DNA of 64,000 bases from Tethya wilhelma (GCA_964030475.1 CAXIPT010000002.1:7979070-8043069); one strand, 5' to 3'; counted from the first letter of the stretch, positions 30,334 through 41,431 are shown. Made by a program: numbers and translations. Notes: a model not told the origin generated them from the letters alone.

Positions 30334-32064
30334 ATGGATGTGTTGACAACAGACAACTCTGTCCAGGTACAAGTAACTCAAGGTGGAATAAATCGTGATT
30401 TTTATGCTCCATCTTCAGGTGAAGATGCTCGAATTGCTGTGTTTGCTGATCTAGCTGAAAGAGCTGAAGCACACTATGACCAACTGCAACAGGATCCACC
30501 AGTTGTGTCTCATCGAGAAGATTTTGAGACATTTTATGATACTCTTCTTGGACTCTCTTGTGTGTGCTCAGAAAGTGGTACTTCTGTTGTATCAGAGCAC
30601 ATCATGAAGGGTAGTCTGTTTCGAGGACGTGCCATTGGATGGAGGATTTTTAGGAAACTAGCCTTTCCACCTCTAAACGACCTGGTTCGACTCAATTGGA
30701 TCATAATTCAGTGGCTAGTTGCTGTTTCCCTCCTTTCTCTCTCCACTGCCACCTATGTGCTGGGGAACAAAGGGACCAGCAATATAGTTCATCTGTCCCT
30801 CTGTTCTGTGGCCCTGGTCCTGGCTAGTCTTGATGGTGTTTGGGGGATAGTCTATCTGGTTTCAAAGTGCAAGAGAGGTCAAAGGAGAAATGGAGTGTAC
30901 CACGGAATGAACACCTCTCTTGTCAATAGCTCTGATCAAGAAGACAATGAACTGGATGGGGAATATACTGGCAGCAAGTTTACAGCATATATATTTTTAT
31001 ACACATATTTAGATTTTGCTCGAATGACTCTTTCTGAACTGATCCTCTTCCCAATCGTTGTGTGCGATGTGTACACATTCATCTCCTGCAAGGTGTACCT
31101 TGGTAGAACTGCAGCTGAATTGGTCTCCTTTGCTGAGCTGATAGTTTCCTCACTAGCTCTCATTCTATTTGTCTACATTGCCCGCCTCCTTGTCTTAGGA
31201 GTGATGTTCACCAAGATCCATCGTCAACGATCACCACCGGCTGAACTTCAACTGACCAATGAACAACTGAGACAAGCTGGCTACAACTCCTCCATACACA
31301 TGTCAGGTCTCATCTACCAAGGCTTCCTAATTGCTCACGTTGTTGCACAAATGGTGAACCAAGTTTGTATGATCATAGCAATTGGGGTCAAGATTTATGA
31401 CTACCAGTACAACTCTGACGACTACTTTGACTATGACTACTTCTACAATGACTTCAGTCCTGAATTCGAAGATCCTGTTAAGGGTTACCTCTGGTTCATG
31501 ATGGCTGCTGGCTACTTTCTACCGATCGTTGGAGTTTGGATGTTCTTCATTGTAACTCACTATTGGCTTCAACAATATGCTGTTGGAATCACAATGAATA
31601 TGGTTAGTCTCCTCAACCTACCAGGAGCAGGGCGTGCTTTCTTCCCTGGATGTAGCGATGAAGACATTCACCTCAAGATACTCTGGATCAATGAATATGC
31701 CAAGATGGACACCCTTTCCACAGAATATAGTAACCTCTCAAGCCAATCATTTTTCACTAAGCTTTGGTACCCCTTTAAGAATTGGTCTCACGTTGTTGTA
31801 TGTATGATGTATGGTGGTGTACAAGCTGCCTTCATTGCCGTAGCCATCATTAGCTTGAAAGGTTCCCAACTCAACTCTGGTGCCTTCATCACTGCTAGCA
31901 TGACTGAAGTGCTTACCAATTTATATCCTTTTGCCGTTGCTGCCTTGTGGGTGATTGTTTTTGCTGGAATGTGTATTGTAGTCCTTTTTTTGCTTGTATC
32001 CTTCAAACTCTGGATATGGTGTTTGATTTGCTATGCTAATAGAAATCCAACTACCACTAACTAG
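30334..32064 (+). CDS. Polytopic membrane protein, array gene C2
   Basis: A 576-residue open frame; the start lacks three codons (EQG) found in most paralogues. It ends at NRNPTTTN, some 25 codons earlier than the A and B types: the DNA that encodes their C-tail (VQQ(V/A)PANTYTR) follows as untranslated sequence at 32071-32154. The loop before the sixth segment is YQYNSDDYFDYDYFYNDFSP with EFEDPV after it, and the loop between segments two and three reads TGSKFTAYIFLYTYLDF. It is the intact version of the broken gene at 20927. Loss of the basic C-tail could alter cytosolic interactions. Function unknown. Confidence 0.9.
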   Translation: MDVLTTDNSVQVQVTQGGINRDFYAPSSGEDARIAVFADLAERAEAHYDQLQQDPPVVSHREDFETFYDTLLGLSCVCSESGTSVVSEHIMKGSLFRGRAIGWRIFRKLAFPPLNDLVRLNWIIIQWLVAVSLLSLSTATYVLGNKGTSNIVHLSLCSVALVLASLDGVWGIVYLVSKCKRGQRRNGVYHGMNTSLVNSSDQEDNELDGEYTGSKFTAYIFLYTYLDFARMTLSELILFPIVVCDVYTFISCKVYLGRTAAELVSFAELIVSSLALILFVYIARLLVLGVMFTKIHRQRSPPAELQLTNEQLRQAGYNSSIHMSGLIYQGFLIAHVVAQMVNQVCMIIAIGVKIYDYQYNSDDYFDYDYFYNDFSPEFEDPVKGYLWFMMAAGYFLPIVGVWMFFIVTHYWLQQYAVGITMNMVSLLNLPGAGRAFFPGCSDEDIHLKILWINEYAKMDTLSTEYSNLSSQSFFTKLWYPFKNWSHVVVCMMYGGVQAAFIAVAIISLKGSQLNSGAFITASMTEVLTNLYPFAVAALWVIVFAGMCIVVLFLLVSFKLWIWCLICYANRNPTTTN

Positions 32065-32674
32065 TAGTCTGTCGTTCAGCAAGCTCCTGCCAATATACAC
32101 CAAGCCAAATCATTCTCAGTCTTTTGTACCAGCCTCACTACACATCTTATTAGTACAATTATCTATATTCTTTGGACTAAAAAAATGTATGTTCTGCAAT
32201 ATTTGACTGATCACTTTAAGCGATTCATACCTTGTTATATAGTAAATTGTACACAATCATTTATATAGGTACACCCTTTTTCACTGTCAACAATTTGCTA
32301 TTCAATTGGCACACAAATATTATCACCATGGTGATTCTGAGTAACGTACTATTATTGTTTAGGTACAGCAGGATTATTGTATGTAAATTGTGTTTGGATA
32401 CTAATAGGTTTGGTCATGTTTGGCATGTTTGGTTTGTCTACCATACACCAACAAACTGGTTTTCCAAACCTGTTTGTTGGTTTACATAATGGAACATCAC
32501 ATAGTTTGTCAATCGTATGCTTTTAGTAGTATTGCCTATTGAGCACTCAACAAGCATGAAGTGGTAGGAGGCTTCTGGTCTAACTTTCAGTGGTGATCAG
32601 TTAAAACAGTTTCTGCATCTGCTAATCATATAAAGCAAAGCAAGTTGAATCATTTTGTCATCAAGTGACTTTCA

Positions 32675-34474
32675 ATGGATGAGCAGGGAACAGACAACTC
32701 TGTCCAAGTGCAAGTACCTCAAGGTGGTATAAATCTCAATGTTTATGCTCCATCTCCAAGTAAGGATACTCGAATTGCTTTGTTTGCTCATCTAGCTGAA
32801 AGAGCTGAAGCACACTATGACCAACTGCAGCAGGATCCATCAGTTGTGTCTCATCGAGAAGATTCTGACATATTTTATGACAAACTCCTAGGACTCTCTT
32901 GTGTGTGCTCAGAAAATGAAAGGTTTATTGTATCGGAGCACATCATGAAGGGCAGTCTGTTTCGAGGACGTGCTCTTGGATGGAGGATCTTCAGGAAACT
33001 AGTCTTTCCACCTCTAAATGACCTGGTTCGATTCACTTGGATCATAATTCAGTGGCTAGTTGCTGTTTCCCTCCTTTCTCTCTCCACTGCCACCTATGTG
33101 CTGGGGAACAAAGGGACCAGCAATATAGTTCATCTGTCCCTCTGTTCTGTGGCTCTGGTCCTGGCCAGTCTTGATGGTGTTTGGGGGATAGTCTATCTGG
33201 TTTCAAAGTGCAGGAGAGGTCAAAGGAGAAATGGAGTGTACCATGGAATGAACACCTCTTTAAGACTTGTCAATAGCCCTGATCATGAAGACAATGAACT
33301 GGATATGGAATGTACCGGTTTGAAAAACAACAAGTTCGCCAAAACAAATACCATCTTAGATTTTTCTCGAATGATTGTTTCCGAACTGATTCTCTTCCCA
33401 ATTGTTGTGTGTGATGTGTACACATTCGTCTCCAACCAGGTGTACCTTGGTAGGACTGCAGCCAATTGGGTCTCCTTTGCTGAGCTGATAGTTTCCTCAC
33501 TGGCTCTCATTCTGTTTGTCTACATTGCCCGCCTCCTTGTCTTAGGAGTGATGTTCACCAAGATCCATCGTCAACGATCACCACCGGCTGAACTTCAACT
33601 GACCAATGAACAACTGAGACAGGCTGGCTATGATCCATCAGTACGTAGTTTCGGTCTATACTATCAAATTTTTCTTATTGTTCAAGTAATGGCACAAACG
33701 TTGAGTCAAGTGGTTATAATTATTTCAATTGGAGTTAAATGTTATGAATTAGGCTTAGAAGACCCCTTTGTTTACTTCCAAGATGCTCAACTTGCTTTCC
33801 TATGGTTCATGATATTTGCTGGCTATTTTCTCCCTATCGCTGGGGTGTGTATGTTCTTCATTGTAACTCACTACTGGCTTCAAGAGTATGCTATTGGAAT
33901 CACAATGAACATGATCAGTCTCCTCAACCTACCAGGAGCAGGGCGTGCTTTCTTCCCTCGATGTAGCGATGAAGACATTCGCCTCAAGACACTCTGGATC
34001 AATGAGTATGCTAAGTATGATACCCTTTCTACAGAGTTCACTGTGTTAAAAAATGAAGATGTTGTCAACAAGCTTTGCTACCCTTGCAGAAACCCTTCTC
34101 TAGTTGCCATTTCTGTAGCTCACTTTATCTTTCAAGCTATTTTTGTGGTAATATTTGCTCTGAGTATCGCGAGTGCTGGAAAGAGTGTCAATCTTCTGAT
34201 ATATGCTACTGTGATCGCAGTTCAAGTAGTTGCCAACTTGTACGCCTCCATTGTTGGTGCTATCTGGATTCTTATTATTTTTCTTGTTGTGGTTTTCTGT
34301 GTGTTATTTTCTGTCTTGGTCCTTCTGTTTGTGTATGTGATCATTGTCCCTAGGGATCCACCTTCAAATCCTTATGTCCAGTTGCAGTCTACTCCTCGTG
34401 TCAATAGGTCTTCAAGGCTGCGTCGAAGGTGGCAACAACGCCGTCAGTACACCATGCAACAACAGGCCGTCTAG
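32675..34474 (+). CDS. Polytopic membrane protein, array gene D2 (chimeric C-terminus)
   Basis: A 599-residue frame. Residues 1-320 are almost the same as other members. From YDPSVRSFGLYYQIF onward the sequence diverges, returns to near identity for FLPIAG through LKTLWINEYAK, then diverges completely (STEFTVLKNEDVVNKLCYP to the end). The divergent part still has two or three hydrophobic segments and a long basic tail (NRSSRLRRRWQQRRQY). The mosaic pattern suggests an older paralogue whose 5' half and central loop were overwritten by gene conversion. The loop before segment six is short (YELGLEDPFVYFQDAQ). Cys replaces Gly in FFPG(C) region as FFPRC. Function unknown. Confidence 0.9.
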   Translation: MDEQGTDNSVQVQVPQGGINLNVYAPSPSKDTRIALFAHLAERAEAHYDQLQQDPSVVSHREDSDIFYDKLLGLSCVCSENERFIVSEHIMKGSLFRGRALGWRIFRKLVFPPLNDLVRFTWIIIQWLVAVSLLSLSTATYVLGNKGTSNIVHLSLCSVALVLASLDGVWGIVYLVSKCRRGQRRNGVYHGMNTSLRLVNSPDHEDNELDMECTGLKNNKFAKTNTILDFSRMIVSELILFPIVVCDVYTFVSNQVYLGRTAANWVSFAELIVSSLALILFVYIARLLVLGVMFTKIHRQRSPPAELQLTNEQLRQAGYDPSVRSFGLYYQIFLIVQVMAQTLSQVVIIISIGVKCYELGLEDPFVYFQDAQLAFLWFMIFAGYFLPIAGVCMFFIVTHYWLQEYAIGITMNMISLLNLPGAGRAFFPRCSDEDIRLKTLWINEYAKYDTLSTEFTVLKNEDVVNKLCYPCRNPSLVAISVAHFIFQAIFVVIFALSIASAGKSVNLLIYATVIAVQVVANLYASIVGAIWILIIFLVVVFCVLFSVLVLLFVYVIIVPRDPPSNPYVQLQSTPRVNRSSRLRRRWQQRRQYTMQQQAV

Positions 34475-35060
34475 CACAAGACATTATCTATCTTTAGTCC
34501 TTCTAGCTTGCATCTGTCAAACAAACTTTAGACTCCACCCAAACATCACTATTTTTTGTGTTTATCATTGCTACGTACAATAATGGTATTCACTCAAGCA
34601 TATTGTACAGTATGTATGTATAGCCCACATTGCAATTTTAGTAAGGGAATTGTTTTGTTTAATTCCTGATTTTTTGTTTCATGCATACTGTACCATGATG
34701 ATACGATGAATTCAAAATGAAGTGATTGTTAAATGCAGTTTGTGTTAGCCACTAGCATTGATTAAATTAATGGTGGTTGCATGCATCCTAGTCAAAACTT
34801 ATTTGAGAGAATCGAGAGAATCGATGATCTAGCTATCATTGTCTAATTCTGACACACTCACCTACATCAATTTTTGATAGCTTTTGTTCTTGATTTTTTT
34901 TTTTAGTATTTTTTTTAACAATTTATTATTAATGTTTACATTTTGTATGATAACAATGAATGGAATCTGCTCGTTTGAAACAATTATTACATCCATTGAC
35001 TGTCGGAATGCTGTGCTGCTTGTAAGTAAAATGGCCTGTGTGTTCTCTATACACATGTAG
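34475..35060. other. Gap between array and LIG4 exons
   Basis: About 590 bp holding no exon I can recognise. The last 30 bases before 35061 look like an intron 3' end (CTCTATACACATGTAG). No ligase catalytic exon is present. Confidence 0.6.
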
Positions 35061-36964
35061 GTTGGTTCTGGGTATAGCCTCTCTGAGTTGCGTGATCTTG
35101 GTCACAAACTTAAACCTCACTGGAAACCATTCAACACTAAACATCCACCTGAGTGTGTTCTCCTTGCTCCGGGATTCAGGGTTAGACACTTTAGTCTTGG
35201 CTAGTCTTGACTGGATATAATATTATTATTATTGGTTGTTCATGTATCTAGGAGAAACCCGACCTCTGGATCGAGCCATGGAATTCCACCATCATCCAAA
35301 TCAGAGCAGCTGAGATCATTGTCTCAGATAAGTAAGACCACACTAGTGTATTTGCAGAATTCATTGTGTAGCAATGCAATGCTTACTCATATGTTTTGTA
35401 TATAACTTTTCCTTGAGACAATGCTACTCTGATGAACTAGTCTTTACTGTGATGTGCTCTCTCTCTCTCTCTCCTCCTCAGGTACAAGTGTGGTTGTACT
35501 CTACGTTTTCCTCGTGTGGAGAAAGTTAGAGATGACAAGGACTGGTTTGATTGCATGACTGTCGATGAGTTGGAGCAACTAAAATCGGTATGCTACATAG
35601 AATATTACCACCACTGTTATCCAGTGCTAGATTTTAATTCAAGACTCTCATGTAAGTTTACGAAATTGTATAAGATGCATGGATACACTACCTCTGGCCA
35701 CAGCCTTCAAATGTGTATTGCACTATTGGTTTGGTAAAGATCACCAATGTAATAACATCATTATTGATAATCCTTACTAATGATATTGACTTGTATCTAT
35801 GTATACCACTTTTCCATCGACTATATTGCACACAAACTTCCAATGTTCTTATAAAGAGATTGCATGCTATTAATCAACACCACATTTTTTGCATCTGGAA
35901 CACGTGATCAATATTTGGAGAGGTTTAGTGGCTAAGTTACACTCACATCACTATCATAGTTGTCACGTTCACAATTTTAACATATGACCCTTTTTACATG
36001 TAGCATTCAGTAGAATGTCCATATGGCACAAAAGTTACTAATTAATGGTCAATGTTGGCCTAGTTAAATTATCACACGGTTATTGTAAAATGAATTATCT
36101 ATGATTCCAGATGGCATCTGGTAAGCTGTTCCATGCTCACTTTGACGACTCTGAGGCTCAACCAGCCACCAAGAAACGTAGGGTGGCCTCATCACGCATT
36201 GAAAGGCCTCGGGGTGTGGCCTCTCAGTTCAGACAGACTGACATCACTGACGTGGAAAGAGTGTCAAAGATGTTTGAAGGGAAAGAGTTTTGTGTCGTCA
36301 ATGGACCTAGAAATTTACCCAAAGATGAGCTTGAGAGGAAGATTGCTGAGGTATTAACGCTATAGTTGGGATAAACATATGGTTTTACTAATGCATACAA
36401 ATTGTATTGTAAATTTTACATACCATAATATAATTATATACACGTACAAATGGTTCAAATGCAGTAGACTAAGTGTTTATTTCATTTTATGTCTTCCTGT
36501 AGCACGGTGGTACATTCATACAAAACCCAGGCCCTGAAACATTTTGTGTGCTTGTAAGCAAGAAAATTGTGCGTGCTAATAACATTATCAGGTAATCATA
36601 ATATCAGTCATTTATGCCATCAGCAGTTTTAGTGTCAGCTGATATGATGTGTTTCTTTTGTCCTTCAGCACTGGTCTTTACGATGTTGTTAAGACTGAAT
36701 GGATGCAAAATTGCTTGGTATGTTTATTGGTAGTCTTGTCATGTTTGTCAATCAGCCAGGCCTTCCCCATCAGGCCTTCCCCACCAAGCCTTGCCTACCA
36801 TGCATTCACTTGAATTGTTTTGACTAAGATGACTTACAAAGCTGATGCATGTAATTGTTTCAAAAATTTTCACTTTGAAATGTCAACTGATTCTTGTGTG
36901 CCTAATTTTTGTGGACCAAGGAATTTTCTCTCTATAGCTTCTTATATCCCTCCTCCTCATCTAT

Positions 36965-37004
<40 letters not shown>

Positions 37005-37019
37005 ACACACACACACACA

Positions 37020-37095
<76 letters not shown>

Positions 37096-38643
37096 CACAC
37101 ACACACATCTCTATCACCATTGGCTCTGTTGTATTGATATTGATCACAGTTATTGTGTGCATGTGTGTGTGATTCTTGAAAGTCTATGATCTACAATTTT
37201 TTTTCTTCGTTCCCTCTCACATTGTATCCATATAGTCTGCTGGAGAGTGTCTGCCTTTCTCACCAGAGTATATGCTCAATATTTCTTCAGCAACAATGAA
37301 GAAATTTGCTGAACTCTATGATCGGGTAAATTGTTTTCACCTCTACACCATTGAGACTATACATATGTTGCACAACGATTTCATTTCTCTTGTTTAATTG
37401 TAAAGCATGGAGACAGTTACACTGAGGATGCAACTGAAGAGACACTGAAAACAGTCTTTGGTAAAGTCCAGGAAAAGGTATTCTGACCGCATGCATGGCA
37501 TTGGTTGCCTGAGTGTTTCTACATTGAATAGCTTTGCTTTTAGGTAGTGTGGGTTGGCCAGCAGCTAAAAGAAATCCTTTTTTATCAAACTTAGATCATT
37601 GATAATTTAAGTTGACTGATATCTACACTTTTAAGTTATTTCACATCATTGTGATGTGCACGTGTCTTGTATCCGATATACATGTGCAGTGTGGCAGTGA
37701 CTTGCCCATGACTACTGAAGAGATAGCTATTATTGAAGAGCGCTACTTTCCCGATGACAGTCTTGGTGGACTGTTTAGACAGTACAAGTGAGGAAACCAA
37801 TGTGAAAATTACATCATAACGTATTTCAGCATTATATATATTATTTTTGAAGATTTTATTTGGACAAGTACACAGAAGTAGGAACACCTTCCACGGTAAA
37901 ATAAAAAATTTTATGTTAATTCTTCGTACTTAGAAACCTGAAAGTATGTACATTCACAGGCAGTTGAAAATAAATACTTGCAGTTGTCAATTTCAATCTA
38001 AAAATCTTTCAAAATCATAACTTTAGTGATCATGCTTTTGTTATTCCTCTCTTTCTTACAGGCAATTAATACCAGCTCTCTAGACTTGATTGGTCTTGAT
38101 ATTCAGTTGTATGGTGGGACTATAGTGGACACATTCACTGAGGATGTCACACATGTGGTCATGGACAAAAGGTAATGAAAAACTTTATCATACAGGATAA
38201 ACCAGCAGGTAGCCTTGTTTTCAGGCCTTCTGCTTGCTGCTATTATTGTTTTATTTAAATTTATGTTGATAATTTTTATTTGTTGGTGTGTCCGGTAAAA
38301 TCATCAACATAATAAATCAATAATTGAACAATTGTAGCACTCAGAAGACCCAGGGTTCAATTGCCGGTCATGTATACACATTTAAATTATTATAGTGATA
38401 GGGTTTAAACTCATTGTGAGAGTTTTTGTTTGATGCCTTCATTGTGTGCAACTCATAAAGGTATATGGTGATGCAGTGCTATAACCAACCCTTCACTGCA
38501 GGGACTTGAGTCGAGTATCTCGACTGAGAGCACTGGAGAGAGGTCATCGTCACAAGCACCATTTTGTGACCTCTGACTGGGTAGCTGATAGCATTGCTTG
38601 CGAATTCTTGAAGAATGAAAGACTCTATGAACCAAAAAGTTGA
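35061..38643 (+). CDS. LIG4: DNA ligase IV, C-terminal half (12 exons)
   Basis: Exons: 35061-35180, 35252-35331, 35482-35587, 36111-36350, 36503-36591, 36669-36717, 37236-37325, 37406-37477, 37690-37787, 37853-37895, 38062-38171, 38502-38643. All junctions are GT-AG and phases agree, giving 412 residues (vertebrate LIG4 about 911). Motifs: [13 protein letters not shown] and [20 protein letters not shown] (OB-fold of the ligase core), a nuclear-signal-like KKRR, a first BRCT domain ([28 protein letters not shown]), the XRCC4-binding linker region, and a second BRCT ([29 protein letters not shown]). LIG4 joins double-strand breaks with XRCC4 in the nucleus. The nucleotidyl-transferase half, with the active-site Lys, is not found upstream in this window: a very long intron containing the array, a truncated copy or a misassembly are the options. 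Confidence 0.9.
36966..37107. repeat. (CA)n microsatellite in a LIG4 intron
   Basis: About 140 bp of CA dinucleotides with rare interruptions, between the exons ending at 36717 and starting at 37236. Long readings across it are artefacts. Confidence 0.98.
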
Positions 38644-38761
38644 ACATGTATTGTGAGATATACATAATCTTATGTTTAATAGTTAATTGTGCAATGTCAT
38701 AATAATATAGAGTATTATACATTACAGCAAGAGCATTATCCTGTAATCTGTCCTATAGTGC

Positions 38762-38916
38762 TGTGTCACAATTGTTTGATGGGATCACGACCTTTATAAT
38801 GTTATTCATGCATGCATTAGCTTGCAGTATCCATGGCCTCATAGTGGGAGGCCGTTCTTATGCACATGAATAACATTATATATTTTGTAACCCATCAAAC
38901 AGTTGTTCGACACTAA
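38762..38916. mobile_element. Foldback MITE downstream of LIG4
   Basis: Arms TGTTTGATGGG and TAATGTTATTCATG near 38775-38812 are inverted at about 38866-38904. About 155 bp, no ORF. Confidence 0.65.
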
Positions 38917-39427
38917 ATAAAATATATACTCTTGATTACAGTAGGTGGGCCTTATAGACTTCATGCATTGTAATGATCACAGCTAGGCTCTCAGATATAG
39001 ATCTAGTTCGCTACTACATGCAAGACCTAAAACTCTCAGAACCTTTTCACTTAACACTCAAGATACAGTGGACTTAGCAATTAAGAAGCCACTAAATAGT
39101 ACATTTTTTGAAGCGTAAAGATGCCAGTATACCTTATAATACGTATGTACTAGCTGAATTAATTACTTGAACATGGTTTCAAGATAACTAAAAGTGCATG
39201 GTTGAGCCAGTATTTTTATATCACTGTTTGCGATTATATAATATTATGGAAACAAACTTCGTTTCCATAGAAAAACGTAATTTGCTTTGCATGACATTAT
39301 GCTGTCAACATGTAGCTTAAGAAGTAACAAAATTACATGTACTTCACGATCTTACCTAGATTTAGGTTGCCTGGCTACACAATGAAAAGTTAGCCAATTA
39401 GACAAAGCAAAACCATATGCATTCCAA
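38917..39427. other. Intergenic, no supported gene
   Basis: No coding pattern. A short GGAAACAAACTTCGTTTCC hairpin lies near 39248-39266. Confidence 0.4.
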
Positions 39428-40061
39428 TAACCTCGTGCCCAGGCTCCTCCTTCACGAATATTTTCCTTGCGCGTCCACCTTGCATGGTGTCCATCTATAC
39501 GTCATGCACGTGATATTTGATACCAGGCTCTCTCCTTGCTTATTTTCGAGCTTAGTGGTAAAGACCGCAACAAGACATTTACGTGAGCAAGTCCAGGGCT
39601 TCAGCATCATTTTTGCCAGTCTAAGAACACTGAGAGAGCTACGAGTGGATAAAGATGAGATTAAAGAAGACCAAGGGCACTTATAGTAGCTTCTAATGAT
39701 TGTCAATTCAACAGCAGATAAATATTAGCCTCTTGTATCAGCTCTTTCAGTTCAGAGTTCAGTCTCCATTCTTCTGTCAGCCCTCAACAAGACACACAGA
39801 CAAACTGACGATCACAAATAGTGAGCAGAAGGTTTATTTTTTGGTCTTCACTAGCTGAAGAAGCTTAATTACAACAGGCATACAACAGTTTTTTCAAGTA
39901 TATTTTTGTCCATTTTGTCCTGCTTGCGGTAACTCCCAGGAAAACTTCGACTGCATATTGATGCATATTCAAAATGACTACGTCATGCACGTGATACCAG
40001 TCTCTCTAGTTCTCCTAACTGTAGGAAATATTCGTGAGGTAGGAGCCTGGCAATGAGGCTA
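39428..40061. mobile_element. 634-bp element with AGCCTCGTNCCCAGGCT ends
   Basis: Left end TAACCTCGTGCCCAGGCTCC followed by CACGAATATTTTCC; right end is the inverted equivalent, finishing GGCAATGAGGCTA. Inner copies of CGTCATGCACGTGATA with a CCAGKCTCTCT motif occur near both sides (39500-39535 and 39985-40010), which suggests one small foldback split by, or nested with, another. It is a larger relative of the small foldbacks at 12096, 14947, 40264, 51583 and 54160. Confidence 0.6.
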
Positions 40062-40211
40062 GCATTTTAACACTCAGTTGGATTATTTTTCTGTAATTAT
40101 TTTTGCTACTTGTTTTTTTGTTGTTGTTTTTGTTGTTGACTTTTGTCCAAATGTCAAATGTCACAAGATTCAGTATGTATTCATTATGTATGATATGACT
40201 TTTGTCCAAAT

Positions 40212-40260
40212 GTCATATATCACAAGTGACCTACCCTGTAGGTCACTTGTGATATATGAC
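40212..40260. repeat. Perfect 23-bp inverted repeat
   Basis: GTCATATATCACAAGTGACC plus TAC, a 3-base spacer CCT, and the exact complement: 49 bp of hairpin. A degenerate precursor (GTCAAATGTCACAAG) lies 50 bp upstream. No protein link seen. Confidence 0.9.
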
Positions 40261-40263
40261 TAC

Positions 40264-40333
40264 TGGTACCAGACTTTCTCATACCTGTTTTCAAAGAAAA
40301 TATTCACAGAGGAGAAGCCTGGGAATGAAGCTA
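40264..40333. mobile_element. Small foldback MITE, AGCCTCGTNCCCAGGC family
   Basis: TGGTACCAGACTTTCTC at the left and GAAGCCTGGGAATGAAGCTA at the right, with GAAAATATTCACAG between. Confidence 0.55.
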
Positions 40334-40543
40334 CCCCAGAGACTAGTGGGAGTATGTTTGTGTAACTGCATGTGTAATGTGTGTGCACATATGCTACATA
40401 AATATGTACATCCTTGATTATATCATTATGGAATGTGCAGCATATCGATTGTAACAGGAAGCTCGAATGACATGCTGATAGCATTATAAACCAACTGTGG
40501 TTGCATCATTTTCACATTGCTTGTTGATAAGAATCTTATCAAT

Positions 40544-41431
40544 ATGGATAAAAAGGAGTTTGAAGACAGTTCACCAGTTCCCATCTACTCTAAAATGCAT
40601 ATGGGATTTGAAGATAGCACCCAAGAGCTGTTACAGTCAAGAAAAAAATGTAGAAAGAGAAACTTGTTGCTGATAACTATAATTGTGGCAGCTGTTGTAT
40701 TCTTTGTTGCATCCATTCTATCCATGTCTCTAACCATCACCTTGACAAAAGCTAACACGAGCAGTAACAATCAACATGGGATAGCTCAACCAAATGTGGA
40801 CTTTCACAAATTGGTTTTTAAAGCAGATTTAACAACTGGTGAAACTTTCATTGCCCCTAATAATGGACTAGTTCTCACTTCTCCCCTGGTAGCATCCACT
40901 ACTGGAGTCTGTGCCCATCAATTAAGGAGTGCTAAAAATAACCTTCCCTTCTACCCAGCCACGATATCAGGTGATGAAGTTTGATCTGTACTTTAACCTT
41001 TCTCTTGTAAATTCCTCTCAATCTGGAGGTTGGAACTTTGACATAGCAGACTCTATACCAATAACGGATATGGTGGTGATCAAGGAGACACATCCAATGC
41101 TGCCGAAGTTCACAACATTCGTACCAACTGGTATGTGTATTCAAACATCCTACCAGGATACACAGAGTATACACAAGATGGATTGCTGGTGGACTTATCT
41201 AGGAATGTGATAACAGAACATGTGACAATCTCAGTTGGAGACGAGTATGTAGCCTTTGACAACCATGCTGGATTCCAGAGAAGTTATCAGAGTTCATATC
41301 TATTCACTCTTAGTGGCCAGAGGCCTACATATGGCAATGTGAATTATGACATCTTTTTCAGCATGAATCGAGTTGTAACGAGTACATTTCGAAGAGGGGT
41401 GGGACTTTGTCATGCTGAAATTCATGTTTAA
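40544..41431 (+). pseudogene. Type II membrane protein gene with two frame changes
   Basis: The start at 40544 (MDKKEFEDSSPVPIYSK) is preferred over an ATG 27 bp upstream because the acidic cytosolic N-terminus begins there. A basic stop-transfer (SRKKCRKRN) precedes one membrane segment (LLLITIIVAAVVFFVASILS). The ectodomain runs to 40982, where the frame stops. Reading continues in a second frame from about 40970 (MKFDLYFNLSLVNSSQSGGW, DIADS) and returns to the first frame near 41058 (NNGYGGDQGDTSNAAEVHNI, then ILPGYTEYTQDGLLVDLS) to TAA at 41431. The two changes compensate over about 85 bp. It could be a recent pseudogene, sequencing error, or an unusual splice. The ectodomain is unrecognised. 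Confidence 0.6.

Larger units (their letters stand above)
25187..34474 (+). repeat. Array block 2 (A-C-D) of the membrane-protein genes
   Basis: Duplicate of block 1 (14384-24209) without gene B. Its gene A leader is interrupted by the tyrosine-recombinase element and a foldback (25477-27405); the pre-insertion site survives near 14685. All three genes of this block are open, whereas genes C and D of block 1 are broken. Confidence 0.8.

Noticed and set aside
36909..37172. Long open frames of His/Thr or Val/Cys repeats
   Set aside because: They are translations of the (CA)n microsatellite in a LIG4 intron.
38335..38375. GGGTTCAATTGCCGG, resembling a tRNA B-box, in the last LIG4 intron
   Set aside because: No matching A-box or acceptor stem upstream; probably chance or a very old SINE.
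39417..39686. 89-codon plus-strand frame and an 84-codon minus-strand frame
   Set aside because: Both lie inside the inverted-end element 39428-40061 and look like non-coding repeat.
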